The notes: a model not told the origin generated them from the sequence alone. Numbered from the stretch's first letter, positions 43,889 through 53,257 are shown. The stretch is DNA of 64,000 nt from Clostridia bacterium (GCA_017442265.1 JAFSAC010000061.1:1-64000), one strand, 5' to 3'. Made by a program: numbers and translations.

Positions 43889-44578
43889 TTAAAGAATAAA
43901 CAACTGCACCCAATAATGCACCCCGTTGTGCTCGGCGTGGCCGACCGCAATGCCGGTGAACTCCGGCCGCAGGATGTTCTCTTTATGCCCCGGCGAATCG
44001 ATCCAGCCGGTCATCACTTCCTCTGCCGACCGATGACCGCAGGCGATATTCTCCCCGGCGCCCCGGTAGGATATCCCCGCTTCATCCAGCACCGTAAAGC
44101 ATTCGCTGCCATTGGGGCGGGTGTGCTCAAACAACTGGATAATTTCCTGCGCCCGCAGATCGGCGCACCCTTGCGCGTCCTCCCGGTAGATAAGCGCCGG
44201 TTTCCCGTTTTGCGCCCGGTATTGGTTCACCAGATCAAACACCTGTTTTTGAACCCCTTCCGGGTTGCCGGCCGCCGGCGGGACGGTGGGTTTTACCGTG
44301 GGTTTGGCGGTTACTTTTACGGTCGTAACCGGTTTAGCGGTGGTTTTGTTTTCCGTCTTTTTGATCACCGGATGAGAGGTGGTGTTCCGGGTAGTGTTGA
44401 CGGTGGTAACCACCGTTGTCGCGGCGGTCTCCTCTCCCGTCGTCGCGGTGACGGCCTCCGCCGTCGTTTGGGTCGAAATCCCCTCTGCCGAGGACGGGGT
44501 GGGCGCCAATTCCCGACAGCCGCACACCGACAAAAGGCACAAAAGGACCGCTATCAATACAATCAATAATCTTTTCAT
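43889..44578 (-). CDS. CAP (SCP/PR1) domain lipoprotein, YkwD-like
   Basis: 229 residues. Lipobox VCGC (Cys21), then a Thr/Val/Lys-rich low-complexity linker (about 30-105) that could span the wall, then the CAP domain: VFDLVNQYRAQNGKPALIY, SYRGAGENIACGH and WIDSPGHKENILRPEF. Similar to the spore and surface YkwD proteins of Firmicutes, whose biochemical role is unsettled. Confidence 0.88.
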   Translation of the reverse strand: MKRLLIVLIAVLLCLLSVCGCRELAPTPSSAEGISTQTTAEAVTATTGEETAATTVVTTVNTTRNTTSHPVIKKTENKTTAKPVTTVKVTAKPTVKPTVPPAAGNPEGVQKQVFDLVNQYRAQNGKPALIYREDAQGCADLRAQEIIQLFEHTRPNGSECFTVLDEAGISYRGAGENIACGHRSAEEVMTGWIDSPGHKENILRPEFTGIAVGHAEHNGVHYWVQLFIL

Positions 44579-44607
44579 AGTAAAAACTCCTTTCTCAGGA
44601 TAGTTCT

Positions 44608-44636
44608 ATTCTACCATAAAAAGCCGTCCGGGGCAA
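44608..44636 (-). promoter_or_regulatory. Promoter of the two lipoprotein genes
   Basis: Minus strand TTGCCC (44631-44636), 17-bp spacer, TAGAAT (44608-44613). Confidence 0.6.
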
Positions 44637-44662
44637 CTCACAATATTAATGAAAAATCCCGC

Positions 44663-44690
44663 TTGCATTTTCTGTTTATAAGAGTATAAT
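44663..44690 (+). promoter_or_regulatory. Promoter of the antiporter gene
   Basis: TTGCAT (44663-44668), 16-bp spacer, TATAAT (44685-44690). Confidence 0.75.
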
Positions 44691-44724
44691 AAACAAGGAT
44701 TTTATAAGAAAGGTCGTCCTACTT

Positions 44725-46026
44725 ATGCAAACTTTGTTATCGGTTTCGGTCGCGATGCTGACCGGACTGTTGATGACCCGGGTGTTTAAACCGTTAAAAC
44801 TGCCGGCGGTGACCGCCTATCTGGTTGCCGGTATTTTGATCGGTCCTTACTGTCTCGGGGCGCTTCATATTCCCGGCTTTGGCTTCACTTCGGCAGAAGC
44901 GGTCGCCCGCATGGACCTCGTATCCGAGATCGCGCTCGGCTTTATCGCCTTTTCGATCGGCAACGAATTTCGTATGAAAGATTTAAAAGCCACCGGCAAG
45001 CAGGCGGCGATCATCGGTACCGCCCAGGCGCTGGTCACCGCCCTTTTCGTGGTGTTCGCCCTGTTTGGTGCGCATCTGTTGATGCCGGACATTCTGTCCT
45101 GGCAGCAGGCGCTGGTGCTGGGCGCGATCGCGACCGCCACCGCTCCGGCCGCCACCTTAATGGTGGTGCGGCAGTATAAAGCGAAAGGTCCGCTCACAAA
45201 ACTCCTGCTCCCGATCGTCGCTCTCGACGATGCGGTAGGTCTTATCGTGTTTGCGGTGCTGTTCGGCATTGCAAAAGCCACCACCTCCGCCGGTGCGGAT
45301 ATCCTGTCCATTCTGCTCAATCCTTTGATCGAGATCGCCGCTTCGTTGTTGCTCGGAGCGATCATGGGGTGGCTGCTCACCCTTCTCGAACGCTTTTTCA
45401 ACTCCAACACCAACCGTCTGAATATGACGATCGCGTTCGTGTTCCTCACCGCCTCCCTCTCGATGCTGGAATTTTCAATCGGCCCGGTGACGGTGAGCTT
45501 TTCCTCTCTGCTCGTTTGTATGATGCTCGGCACCGTGTTCTGCAACATCTGTCCGCTATCCGAAAACCTAATGGGCGCGGCGGACAAGTGGACCTCCCCT
45601 CTGTTTGCGCTGTTCTTTGTGGTGAGCGGCGCGAGTTTGGAGCTCGGGGTGTTCACCGATTGGGCGATCGTGGTGGTCGGCGTGCTGTACATTCTGTTCC
45701 GCTCGATCGGAAAATACGTCGGCACCTATTACAGCAGTAAGGCGGTCGGCTGTTCCCGTCCGATCCGTCGGTATCTCGGCATCACCCTTTTTCCGCAGGC
45801 GGGCGTGGCGCTCGGTATGAGTGCGATCGCCATGCAACTCGGCGAGCCGGGACATCTCATCCGCAACATCACCCTGTTTTCCATTTTGATCTACGAGCTG
45901 TTCGGTCCTCTGCTCACCAAGTGGGCGCTCACCCGCGCCGGGGAAATCACCCCGATGCCGGAGGAGGTCAAAAACCGCCGCTCCCTCGCCCTTCACGCCG
46001 CCAAAAACAAACAAAACGAACCATAA
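44725..46026 (+). CDS. CPA-type cation/proton antiporter
   Basis: 433 residues with about 12 membrane helices and the Na+/H+ exchanger fold (Kef-like): PAVTAYLVAGILIGPYCLG near 27, ATATAPAATLMVV near 135, and the Asp pair region LLLPIVALDDAVGLIVFAV near 165. No C-terminal TrkA-N or USP domain is fused, unlike many KefB/C proteins; the tail is 25 charged residues. It exchanges Na+ or K+ for H+; the ion is not readable. Confidence 0.9.
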   Translation: MQTLLSVSVAMLTGLLMTRVFKPLKLPAVTAYLVAGILIGPYCLGALHIPGFGFTSAEAVARMDLVSEIALGFIAFSIGNEFRMKDLKATGKQAAIIGTAQALVTALFVVFALFGAHLLMPDILSWQQALVLGAIATATAPAATLMVVRQYKAKGPLTKLLLPIVALDDAVGLIVFAVLFGIAKATTSAGADILSILLNPLIEIAASLLLGAIMGWLLTLLERFFNSNTNRLNMTIAFVFLTASLSMLEFSIGPVTVSFSSLLVCMMLGTVFCNICPLSENLMGAADKWTSPLFALFFVVSGASLELGVFTDWAIVVVGVLYILFRSIGKYVGTYYSSKAVGCSRPIRRYLGITLFPQAGVALGMSAIAMQLGEPGHLIRNITLFSILIYELFGPLLTKWALTRAGEITPMPEEVKNRRSLALHAAKNKQNEP

Positions 46027-46028
46027 GA

Positions 46029-46062
46029 AAAACACCCGAACGATTTCGTTCGGGTGTTTTTT
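46029..46062. terminator. Bidirectional terminator
   Basis: Stem AAAACACCCGAACG/CGTTCGGGTGTTTT with A and T runs, between the antiporter and GH13 genes. Confidence 0.92.
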
Positions 46063-47937
46063 TTATAACGTAGAATTTCCGACCGCAAACACCGCACCGG
46101 ACAACGGCGGGAGGGTCAGCATTCCGTTTTTGATGCTCCCTTCTCCCAATACCGGTTCCCCGCTCATAAAGGGGGCCGGCACCGCCACCCCGGTAAATTC
46201 CCGGCTGCGGTTGACAGCACACAAAAGACTTTCTTTACCGTGCGAACGGATAAAGCAAACGATATCATCGTTCCCGCGTACCGCTTTAAAATCCCCTTCT
46301 TTTAAAGGGGTCAGTTTTTTCCGAAGGCGACCGAGCGCCTGATACCAACGAAGTAAGAGGGTATCCTCCTGCCCCCACGGGAAACAAGCGCGGTTAAACG
46401 GATCACGGTACCCTTCCATACCCGCCTCGTCGCCGTAATAGATGCACGGTACCCCCGGCAAGCAGAACTGCAGTAAACTTGCCAGCCGCAACCGACGGAG
46501 TCCGAGCGTTCTCTCCGCCTCGGTCAGCTTCTGGGTCGCCTGCCAACTCCGGCGACGGCCGGCCGCCGGCGGACCGCCGAGTACGGTAAGCGCCCGCTCG
46601 GTGTCGTGGGTGCCGATATGGTTCATCAGCAGCCGCACCACCTGCGGCGGATAATTTTCCACGATCCCTTCCACCGTGTTATAAAATGCGGTGGAATCCC
46701 CGCCACACAGGTACTGCAAAATGGCGTTGCAGAAGGGGTAGTTCATCACGCTATCCAATTGACGGCCGAGCAGATACCGCCGGAGGTGTCCGTAGCTTTC
46801 CTTATGACTGGCATCCTCCCACACCTCGCCGAGCAACAGCCCGTCGGGGTTTTCGGCCTTCACCGCCTGGCGCAGTTTTTCAAGAAACGCATCCGGCAGT
46901 TCGTCGGCAACGTCCAGCCGCCAACCCGAAGCGCCCGCCGACATCCAGCGGCGCACCACCCCTTTTTTGCCGGTGATAAACTCCGAAAATCCGCCGGACA
47001 GCTCTTCGGTTTCCGGCAGGGTCACAAAGCCCCACCAACTGGCGTAATCCTCCGGCCAACAGCGGAAATGGTACCAATCATAGTAAGGGGAACCGAGTTC
47101 CCGATAGGCACCGCCCTCCCCGTACCGCCCGTAGCGGTTAAAGTACCGACTATCCGCCCCGGTGTGGCTGAACACCCCGTCGAGCAGCACCCGGATGCCC
47201 CGCTTTTTGGCGGCTTTCATCAACGAGCGAAAATCCTTTTCGTTCCCAAGCAGGGGATCGATCTTTTCGTAATCGGCGGTATCATACCGATGATTGGAAT
47301 GGGCTTCAAAAATGGGGTTGAGATACAGACAGGTGACCCCTAAGGAAGCGAGATAATCCAGTTTTTGTTCGATGCCCTTCAAATCACCGCCGAAATAATC
47401 GTTATTGCGGATTTCCCCGGTCTCGTCCGGTTGCCAGTTGGGCTGTCCTCCCCAATCCTGCCGCAAGATCCGGTCGGACGGCACCTTTTCTTTTTCTTTG
47501 CCGGAACAATGAAACCGGTCGGGAAAAATCTGATAAAACACCCCGCCGACCAGCCAGTCGGGGGTTTTGAAATTCTTTTCATAACAGGTAAGCTGCCACC
47601 GGGGACCGGGCGCGCCCCACAAAGCGGCGGTGCCGTCGGGACAGGCGGTCAGGTACGCTTGCCCCATACCCCAGGCGATTTTAAAGCCGTACCGATACAC
47701 CCCGGCGGTGTCGGGGGTGAAATGACATTCCCACCATTCGTGACTATGATCCGGCTGTCCCGCCCAGAACATATCCTCCTGCCGATCGGGTTTCCCGGCA
47801 CAGGATATGAGAATTTCCGCGCGACAGCATCGCCATTCCCGCGGCAGGCAAAGCCGAAAATGCACAGCCGTACCCTCTTCCACCGCGCCAAACGGCGACC
47901 GGTAGGCAGTATCCCGGGAAGAAAAATACGGTGTCAT
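46063..47937 (-). CDS. GH13 alpha-glucan hydrolase (neopullulanase/cyclomaltodextrinase-like)
   Basis: 624 residues, no signal peptide, so cytoplasmic. An N-terminal CBM34-like beta domain (about 1-125) is followed by the TIM barrel: LYLNPIFEAHSNHRYDTADY, LLDGVFSHTGADSRYFN, the nucleophile Asp in GWRLDVADELPDAF, the acid Glu in LLGEVWEDASH and IGTHDTERAL. A C-terminal beta domain ends the protein. It splits malto-oligosaccharides or pullulan-type linkages. ATG 47937 has AAGGAG upstream; the frame extends far upstream into the pckG antisense and is not coding there. Confidence 0.93.
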   Translation of the reverse strand: MTPYFSSRDTAYRSPFGAVEEGTAVHFRLCLPREWRCCRAEILISCAGKPDRQEDMFWAGQPDHSHEWWECHFTPDTAGVYRYGFKIAWGMGQAYLTACPDGTAALWGAPGPRWQLTCYEKNFKTPDWLVGGVFYQIFPDRFHCSGKEKEKVPSDRILRQDWGGQPNWQPDETGEIRNNDYFGGDLKGIEQKLDYLASLGVTCLYLNPIFEAHSNHRYDTADYEKIDPLLGNEKDFRSLMKAAKKRGIRVLLDGVFSHTGADSRYFNRYGRYGEGGAYRELGSPYYDWYHFRCWPEDYASWWGFVTLPETEELSGGFSEFITGKKGVVRRWMSAGASGWRLDVADELPDAFLEKLRQAVKAENPDGLLLGEVWEDASHKESYGHLRRYLLGRQLDSVMNYPFCNAILQYLCGGDSTAFYNTVEGIVENYPPQVVRLLMNHIGTHDTERALTVLGGPPAAGRRRSWQATQKLTEAERTLGLRRLRLASLLQFCLPGVPCIYYGDEAGMEGYRDPFNRACFPWGQEDTLLLRWYQALGRLRKKLTPLKEGDFKAVRGNDDIVCFIRSHGKESLLCAVNRSREFTGVAVPAPFMSGEPVLGEGSIKNGMLTLPPLSGAVFAVGNSTL

Positions 47938-48035
47938 CCTTTTCAGCTCCTTTTTCACCTTTCTATAAGACAGTATACCATTTTCTCCAAAGGTTACACA
48001 AGTATTTTTCACAATTTGTCCCCGGAAATCCACAT

Positions 48036-48071
48036 AAAAAACGGCACGATCAAATGATCGTGCCGTTTTTT
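48036..48071. terminator. Terminator after pckG
   Basis: Stem AAAACGGCACGATCA/TGATCGTGCCGTTTT with A and T runs on both strands. Confidence 0.92.
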
Positions 48072-48085
48072 GGTCGCTTTTTCGA

Positions 48086-49849
48086 TTAGCCGAGTTTCTC
48101 GGTGAGGATACCCAGCTGCTTTTTGAGTTCTTCCGGCAGCTTCTCGCCGAATTTGCCGTAAAACTCGTTGATGCCGGCAAGCTCGCTCTTCCACAGATCG
48201 CGATCCACCTCGAGAATGCTCTTGAGGGTCTCGAAATCAAAGTCGGCAAGCTCGTCGATGTTGATATCCTCCGCGTTCGGCACGTAACCGATCGCGGTCT
48301 CCTTCGCATCCACCTTGCCCTCGCAACGCTTGAGGATCCACTCCAGCACACGCAGGTTGTCACCGAAGCCCGGCCATACGAAGTGGCCCTCGTCATCGGT
48401 GCGGAACCAGTTGACGTTGAAGATCTTCGGCGCTTTGTCGCCGAGCTTCTTGCCCATTTCCAGCCAGTGCGCCCAGTAGTCGGCCATGTGGTAGCCGCAG
48501 AACGGCAGCATCGCCATCGGGTCACGGCGGACAACACCCACAGCGCCGGTAGCGGCGGCGGTGGTTTCGGAAGCCATAATGGAGCCGACAAACACGCCGT
48601 GGTTCCAATCTCTCGACTGGTACACCAGCGGAGCGGTCTTGGCGCGACGGCCACCGAACACGATCGCCGAGATCGGCACGCCGGCGGCGGAATCAAATTC
48701 GGAGGACACGCAGGGGCAGTTCTTCGCCGGAGCGGTGAAGCGGGAGTTCGGATGAGCGCCCTTGGAACCGTCGGTGCAATCCCACTTCTCGCCCTTCCAG
48801 TTTTCCGCATTCTTCGGCGGGTTCTTATCCATGCTCTCCCACCACACGGTGTTGTCATCCAGATTATGCGCCACGTTGGTGAAGATGGTGTTCTTCTGGG
48901 TGGAGATGAGCGCATTGGGGTTGGACTTCATATTGGTGCCCGGCGCCACACCGAAGAAACCGTTCTCCGGGTTGACCGCCCACAGGCGACCGTCCGGACC
49001 GATACGCATCCAGGCGATATCGTCGCCCACACACCAGACCTTAAAGCCCTTCTTCTGGTACAGTTCCGGCGGAATGAGCATCGCAAGATTGGTCTTACCG
49101 CAGGCAGACGGGAACGCCGCCGCGATGTATTTAATCTCGCCGTCCGGGTACTCGACACCCAGGATCAGCATATGCTCAGCCAGCCACCCTTCCTGACGAC
49201 CCAGGTTGGAAGCGATACGCAACGCAAAGCATTTTTTGCCCAGCAGCACGTTTCCGCCGTAACCGGAGTTGACCGAAATAATGGTGTTATCCTGCGGGAA
49301 GTGGCAGATATACCGCTTCTCCTCGTCAATGTCACATTTGCAGTGCAGACCGCGGATCCAGTCCTCGCTGTCCCCCAGCGCATCGTACACCTTGGCGCTC
49401 ATACGGGTCATGATCGCCATGCTGATAACCACGTAGATCGAGTCGGTGATCTCCACGCCGTATTTCGCAAACGGAGAACCGATCGGACCCATGGAATAGG
49501 GGATGATATACATGGTACGGCCCTTGTAAGCGCCCTTGGAAATTTCATCCAGCAGAGCGTACGCCTCTTTGGGCGCCATCCAGTTGTTGGTCGGGCCGGC
49601 ATCCTCTTCCTTTTCGGAGCAGATGAAGGTACGTCCCTCCACACGTGCCACGTCGTTGAGCGCGGAACGGTGCAGATAGCAACCCGGCAGTTTTTCTTCG
49701 TTCAGCTTAATGAGTTCGCCGGTCCGGCAACCCTCGGCGCGGAGCGCCTCCAGCTGTGCCTCACTGCCGTCGATCCACATAACCTGGTCCGGCTGCAGCC
49801 AAGCTTTTTTCTCTTCTACCCATTTCAGAATGGAAGGGTTCTTGGTCAT
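48086..49849 (-). CDS. pckG: Phosphoenolpyruvate carboxykinase (GTP)
   Basis: 587 residues, full length for the GTP-dependent family. The active-site loop AAAFPSACGKTNLAML (reactive Cys and P-loop Lys), SVNSGYGGNVLLGKK and RDWNHGVFVGS are intact. It interconverts oxaloacetate and PEP; in fermenting Clostridia it can run in the carboxylating direction. Codon use looks highly expressed. ATG 49849 has GGAG 9 bases upstream; the ATG at 49855 is only 3 bases from it. Confidence 0.96.
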   Translation of the reverse strand: MTKNPSILKWVEEKKAWLQPDQVMWIDGSEAQLEALRAEGCRTGELIKLNEEKLPGCYLHRSALNDVARVEGRTFICSEKEEDAGPTNNWMAPKEAYALLDEISKGAYKGRTMYIIPYSMGPIGSPFAKYGVEITDSIYVVISMAIMTRMSAKVYDALGDSEDWIRGLHCKCDIDEEKRYICHFPQDNTIISVNSGYGGNVLLGKKCFALRIASNLGRQEGWLAEHMLILGVEYPDGEIKYIAAAFPSACGKTNLAMLIPPELYQKKGFKVWCVGDDIAWMRIGPDGRLWAVNPENGFFGVAPGTNMKSNPNALISTQKNTIFTNVAHNLDDNTVWWESMDKNPPKNAENWKGEKWDCTDGSKGAHPNSRFTAPAKNCPCVSSEFDSAAGVPISAIVFGGRRAKTAPLVYQSRDWNHGVFVGSIMASETTAAATGAVGVVRRDPMAMLPFCGYHMADYWAHWLEMGKKLGDKAPKIFNVNWFRTDDEGHFVWPGFGDNLRVLEWILKRCEGKVDAKETAIGYVPNAEDINIDELADFDFETLKSILEVDRDLWKSELAGINEFYGKFGEKLPEELKKQLGILTEKLG

Positions 49850-49902
49850 TCTCATTTACTCCTTTTCACCGTTGGAAACAAGCCCAACTTTCTTCAAATA
49901 TC

Positions 49903-49930
49903 ATTATACCGAAAACGACGAAAAATGCAA
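49903..49930 (-). promoter_or_regulatory. Promoter of pckG
   Basis: Minus strand TTGCAT (49925-49930), 16-bp spacer, TATAAT (49903-49908). Confidence 0.78.
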
Positions 49931-49957
49931 GGGAAAACGAAAAAATTGATGATTTCT

Positions 49958-50968
49958 TCACAATTTATCAATCGGGAGAGAAGCGATCGCATTAAGATCG
50001 GGACCGGCGGTGTGACCGGCGAGAAGTTCGTAATACCCCTGAGCCGCCACCATGGCGCCGTTATCCCCACAAAGGGACAATGGCGGCGCATATAACGTCA
50101 GTCCCTTTTTCTCACATTCGGCGGTCAGCCGGGTGCGAAGCCCCTTGTTCGCCGACACGCCGCCGGCGAGCACCAGCGTTTTCATGCCGGTGTCCTGTGC
50201 CGCCTTGAGAAAATTCTCGGTGAGCATATCCACCACCGCCGCCCGGAAGGAAGCGCACACGTCGGCGCGGTTCAACATCTCCCCTTTTTGTTCGGCGTTA
50301 TGAAGGAGGTTCAGCACCGCCGTTTTCAGTCCCGAAAAACTGAAATCGTACCGACTGCCCTCCACGTGCGGGCGGGGGAAGGAAAAAGCGGCAGGGTCTC
50401 CCTTTTCCGCCTCGTTATCCAGCGCCACCCCACCCGGGTACGGCATCCCCATAGCACGGGCGGCTTTATCAAAGCATTCGCCGGCGGCATCGTCCCGGGT
50501 ACGGCCGATCACCGAAAACCGGGTATAATCCTCGGCGAGCACGATATGACTGTGTCCTCCCGACACCACCAGACACAAAAACGGCGGTTTTAACTCCGGG
50601 TGCGCGAGAAAATTCGCGGCAATATGGGAGCGCAGGTGGTGGGTGGGGATCAGCGGTTTATTAGCCGCTATGGCAAGCCCCTTAGCAAAATTCACCCCCA
50701 CCAGCAGTGCGCCGATCAGTCCCGGTGCGTGGGTAACGGCGATGCCGTCCATATCCTCAACGGCAAGTCCCGCTTCTCTTAACGCTTTAGCTACCACCCC
50801 GCTGATCGCTTCGGCGTGCCGCCGGGAAGCGATCTCCGGCACCACCCCGCCGTACAGACGGTGTTCCTCGATCTGGGAAGCAACGACATTCGACAGCACC
50901 TGCCGTCCGTCCTTCACCACCGCGGCGGCGGTCTCGTCGCAGGAGGTTTCAATTCCTAATATGTACAT
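49958..50968 (-). CDS. tsaD: tRNA N6-adenosine threonylcarbamoyltransferase
   Basis: 336 residues of the Kae1/TsaD ASKHA family. ILGIETSCDETAAAVV at the start, the metal-binding His pair in THHLRSHIAANFL, and LVLAGGVSANKGLRTRL are present. It transfers the threonylcarbamoyl group to A37 of ANN-decoding tRNAs. tsaB and tsaE, its usual partners in bacteria, are not next to it. AAGGAGG precedes the ATG. Confidence 0.96.
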   Translation of the reverse strand: MYILGIETSCDETAAAVVKDGRQVLSNVVASQIEEHRLYGGVVPEIASRRHAEAISGVVAKALREAGLAVEDMDGIAVTHAPGLIGALLVGVNFAKGLAIAANKPLIPTHHLRSHIAANFLAHPELKPPFLCLVVSGGHSHIVLAEDYTRFSVIGRTRDDAAGECFDKAARAMGMPYPGGVALDNEAEKGDPAAFSFPRPHVEGSRYDFSFSGLKTAVLNLLHNAEQKGEMLNRADVCASFRAAVVDMLTENFLKAAQDTGMKTLVLAGGVSANKGLRTRLTAECEKKGLTLYAPPLSLCGDNGAMVAAQGYYELLAGHTAGPDLNAIASLPIDKL

Positions 50969-50980
50969 TTTCAGTCCTCC

Positions 50981-51424
50981 TTACAGCGCTAACGAATAGA
51001 TCGCCGCGTCCTCGGTGGGGGTACGGTAAAAACCGGGGCGAATGCCGTCCCGCTTGTACCCGTGTTTTTCATACAGAGCGATCGCCGGGGCGTTAGATAC
51101 CCGCACCTCCAAAGAAAGGCGGGAAAGTCCTCGTGCCGTCCCTTCTTTTGCCAACGCGGACAACAGCCGGTCGGCCACCCCTTGCCGGCGAAATTCAGGG
51201 GACACCGCCACGTTGGTAAAATACCCTTCTCCGGCGGCGATCAACATCCCGACGTAGCCCGCCACCCGGTTATCCCCGGTCACCGCCACCAAAAAGGTAG
51301 CGGCGGGGTTACTGAGCTCGTCTATCAGCGCCTTTTCCGACCACGGATTCGCAAAGCACCCTTTTTCGATCTCATACAGCGCCGGAATATGTTCTTTTGT
51401 CATCGGTACAATAGTCACGTCCAC
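50981..51424 (-). CDS. rimI: Ribosomal-protein-S18-alanine N-acetyltransferase-like GNAT
   Basis: 147 residues, GNAT fold with the acetyl-CoA loop RRQGVADRLLSAL and LEVRVSNAPAIALYEKHGYK. RimI acetylates the N-terminus of S18 and commonly neighbours tsaB/tsaD, which supports the assignment over other GNATs. GTG start 51424 with GAGGTG upstream. 12 bases before tsaD. Confidence 0.9.
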   Translation of the reverse strand: MDVTIVPMTKEHIPALYEIEKGCFANPWSEKALIDELSNPAATFLVAVTGDNRVAGYVGMLIAAGEGYFTNVAVSPEFRRQGVADRLLSALAKEGTARGLSRLSLEVRVSNAPAIALYEKHGYKRDGIRPGFYRTPTEDAAIYSLAL

Positions 51425-51437
51425 TCGGTCACCTCTA

Positions 51438-51470
51438 CAAAAAGAAGGCAGAGAATTTTCTCTGCCTTCC
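51438..51470 (-). terminator. Terminator after acpP
   Basis: Minus strand stem AAGGCAGAGAA/TTCTCTGCCTT followed by a CTTTTTG tract. Confidence 0.85.
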
Positions 51471-51485
51471 GCGTTCGTTCAACGA

Positions 51486-51713
51486 TTACATATGCTCTTC
51501 GATGAAGGCAACCAGGTCGCCGACCGTGTGGATATTTTCGATCTCCTCGTCCGGGATCTCCACGTCAAATTCATCTTCCAGCGACATCAGCATATCTACC
51601 ACGTCCAAAGAATCCGCATTCAGATCCTCGACGAAATCGGTATCCGCCGTAACGGTTTCTGCATCCACTTCGAACTGCGCGGCCAAGATCGCCGCAATCT
51701 TCTCTAATACCAT
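51486..51713 (-). CDS. acpP: Acyl carrier protein
   Basis: 75 residues, strongly acidic, with the phosphopantetheine Ser35 in LNADSLDVVDMLM. Carries acyl chains in fatty-acid synthesis. It stands alone with its own promoter and terminator rather than within a fab cluster. Confidence 0.96.
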   Translation of the reverse strand: MVLEKIAAILAAQFEVDAETVTADTDFVEDLNADSLDVVDMLMSLEDEFDVEIPDEEIENIHTVGDLVAFIEEHM

Positions 51714-51775
51714 ACTTCATTCATCCTTCCGATTTTTTCATAGCGCCGGTCGACCGTGCACTACGTTACTTCAAA

Positions 51776-51804
51776 ATATTATGCGGTATTTTCGATTTTG
51801 TCAA
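51776..51804 (-). promoter_or_regulatory. Promoter of acpP
   Basis: Minus strand TTGACA (51799-51804), 17-bp spacer, TAATAT (51776-51781). Confidence 0.8.
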
Positions 51805-51846
51805 TCACCTTTTGCAATTTTTTCAATTTTATTCCCAAAAAAAGAC

Positions 51847-51893
51847 CGAAAAAACCCTCTTTTTTCCAGCAATAGCAGGGTTTTTCAGTCTTT
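51847..51893 (-). terminator. Terminator overlapping the end of the YitT gene
   Basis: Minus strand GAAAAACCCT pairs with AGGGTTTTTTC across a longer loop (about 18 bases), ending in T-rich sequence; the stop codon at 51885 lies in the 5' side. Confidence 0.6.
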
Positions 51894-52793
51894 TGAACTT
51901 TTTATGAAATTCTGCGGCTCTCCCTCCCGAAAGCCGACCCCCTGCACCTCCTCCGCCGTCAAAAACAGCACGAAAGCGGAAGGGTCGATCTCCCGGATGA
52001 GCTCCCACAAGCGGTACCCTTCGCTTCGGGTAACCGCACAAAGAAGCACCCGTCCCTCCTCCCCGGTGTACCCGCCGGCGGAGGAAAGCTGGGTCACCCC
52101 ACGGTGAAGACGGGTCAGTATCCGCTCGGTAATGATTGGCCATTTGCGGCTGATGATCAGCGCCACCTTCGCCGTTTGGGCGCCGTACACCAGCCGATCC
52201 ATGACCTGCGCCGACAAAAACACCGTCACGGCGGCATACAGGGCGCTGTTTATCTCCCGGAACACCACCGCTGACAGCAAAATGACCGCCGCATCCAAAA
52301 ACAGCATCACCCGCCCGATCGAAAGCTCAGGGGTATGACGGCGCCACAGGGTCGCCACGATCTCTGCCCCGCCGGTGGAACCGCCCCGACGATAAATCAG
52401 TCCCAGCCCTACGCCGGTCAGCACCCCGCCAAACGCCGCCGCCAGCAGGCGATCTTCAAAAAATCCCGATAAAAACAAGGGGGTAACGTCTATTGCCACC
52501 GAGGACAGCACCAGTCCCGCCGCCGTGCGCCAAAAAAAGTCCCGCCCCACACGTCGGTAAGCAAGGATAAGAAGCGGCAAATTGAGTAAAACGCTGACAA
52601 GACCGGTCGGAAGCCCGCTCAAAAACCCAATCAGAACCGCCAGTCCGGTTACCCCGCCCGGCACGATGTGGTTCGGTTCGGTGAATACCGACACCGCTAC
52701 CCCAAAACACAGACTCCCCAAAAGATAACACGCGCCGTCCCCTAAAAGACGGCGCGTGCGAAGTGAATTTTTGATTTTTGTTGCCTTTTCCAC
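51885..52793 (-). CDS. YitT family membrane protein
   Basis: 302 residues: five to six membrane helices in the first 190 (GSLCFGVAVSVFTEPNHIVP and GGVTGLAVLIG early, GLIYRRGGSTGGAEIVA near 130), then the soluble C-terminal DUF2179-type domain (YTGEEGRVLLCAVTRSEGYR). The family is widespread in Firmicutes and its transport role is unproven. Confidence 0.92.
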   Translation of the reverse strand: MEKATKIKNSLRTRRLLGDGACYLLGSLCFGVAVSVFTEPNHIVPGGVTGLAVLIGFLSGLPTGLVSVLLNLPLLILAYRRVGRDFFWRTAAGLVLSSVAIDVTPLFLSGFFEDRLLAAAFGGVLTGVGLGLIYRRGGSTGGAEIVATLWRRHTPELSIGRVMLFLDAAVILLSAVVFREINSALYAAVTVFLSAQVMDRLVYGAQTAKVALIISRKWPIITERILTRLHRGVTQLSSAGGYTGEEGRVLLCAVTRSEGYRLWELIREIDPSAFVLFLTAEEVQGVGFREGEPQNFIKSSKD

Positions 52794-52847
52794 ACCCTCG
52801 CCGCCTTCCGCTGTCGGTCGGCAGTAGTATGTGTAAAAAGCGCCCGA

Positions 52848-53228
52848 TTATTCCGCCTGCATACACGCAGAAAAGAGGGCTTGCACCCGGTCACTGTCCC
52901 CTTTGAGGTACAGGTAACCGAACAGGGTCTCCAGCCCGGTCGCCCGGTGGTAATCCGACCCGGTCCGGGAGGTGTGGGCGTTACGCCCCCGACGGTACAC
53001 CGCCGATTCCTCTTCGGTGAGCAGCGGTTCGATTTTTTGCATCGCTTTCGCCTGCGCTTCGGCACGCACCAGCGACACCGCCAACCGGTGGAGTTCTCCG
53101 GACGAACGGTTGGCTTCACATAAAAGCCGCTCCCGCACCATAAGCTCATACACCCCGTCCCCTACCAGCGCCAGCGCCAAGGGACTTAAGGTGTGCAGAT
53201 CCACCGGGTTTTTTAACAACCGATCCAT
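52848..53228 (-). CDS. mrnC: Mini-ribonuclease III
   Basis: 126 residues, RNase III catalytic domain without a dsRNA-binding domain: LALALVGDGVYELMVRERLL, RGRNAHTSRTGSDYHRATGL and ETLFGYLYL. It trims 23S rRNA precursor ends. Start ATG 53228 with AAGGGG upstream; the longer frame overlaps obgE without a ribosome site. Confidence 0.93.
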   Translation of the reverse strand: MDRLLKNPVDLHTLSPLALALVGDGVYELMVRERLLCEANRSSGELHRLAVSLVRAEAQAKAMQKIEPLLTEEESAVYRRGRNAHTSRTGSDYHRATGLETLFGYLYLKGDSDRVQALFSACMQAE

Positions 53229-53257
53229 AGTATCCCCTTTAATACACGAAATCAAAT

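Noticed and set aside
47938-48915. Upstream extension of the GH13 reading frame
   Set aside because: Crosses the pckG 3' end and its terminator in another frame; no homology, and the ATG at 47937 has its own ribosome site.
48383-50095. Long plus-strand open frame (570 codons) across pckG
   Set aside because: Antisense shadow of pckG, which is clearly coding with all motifs.
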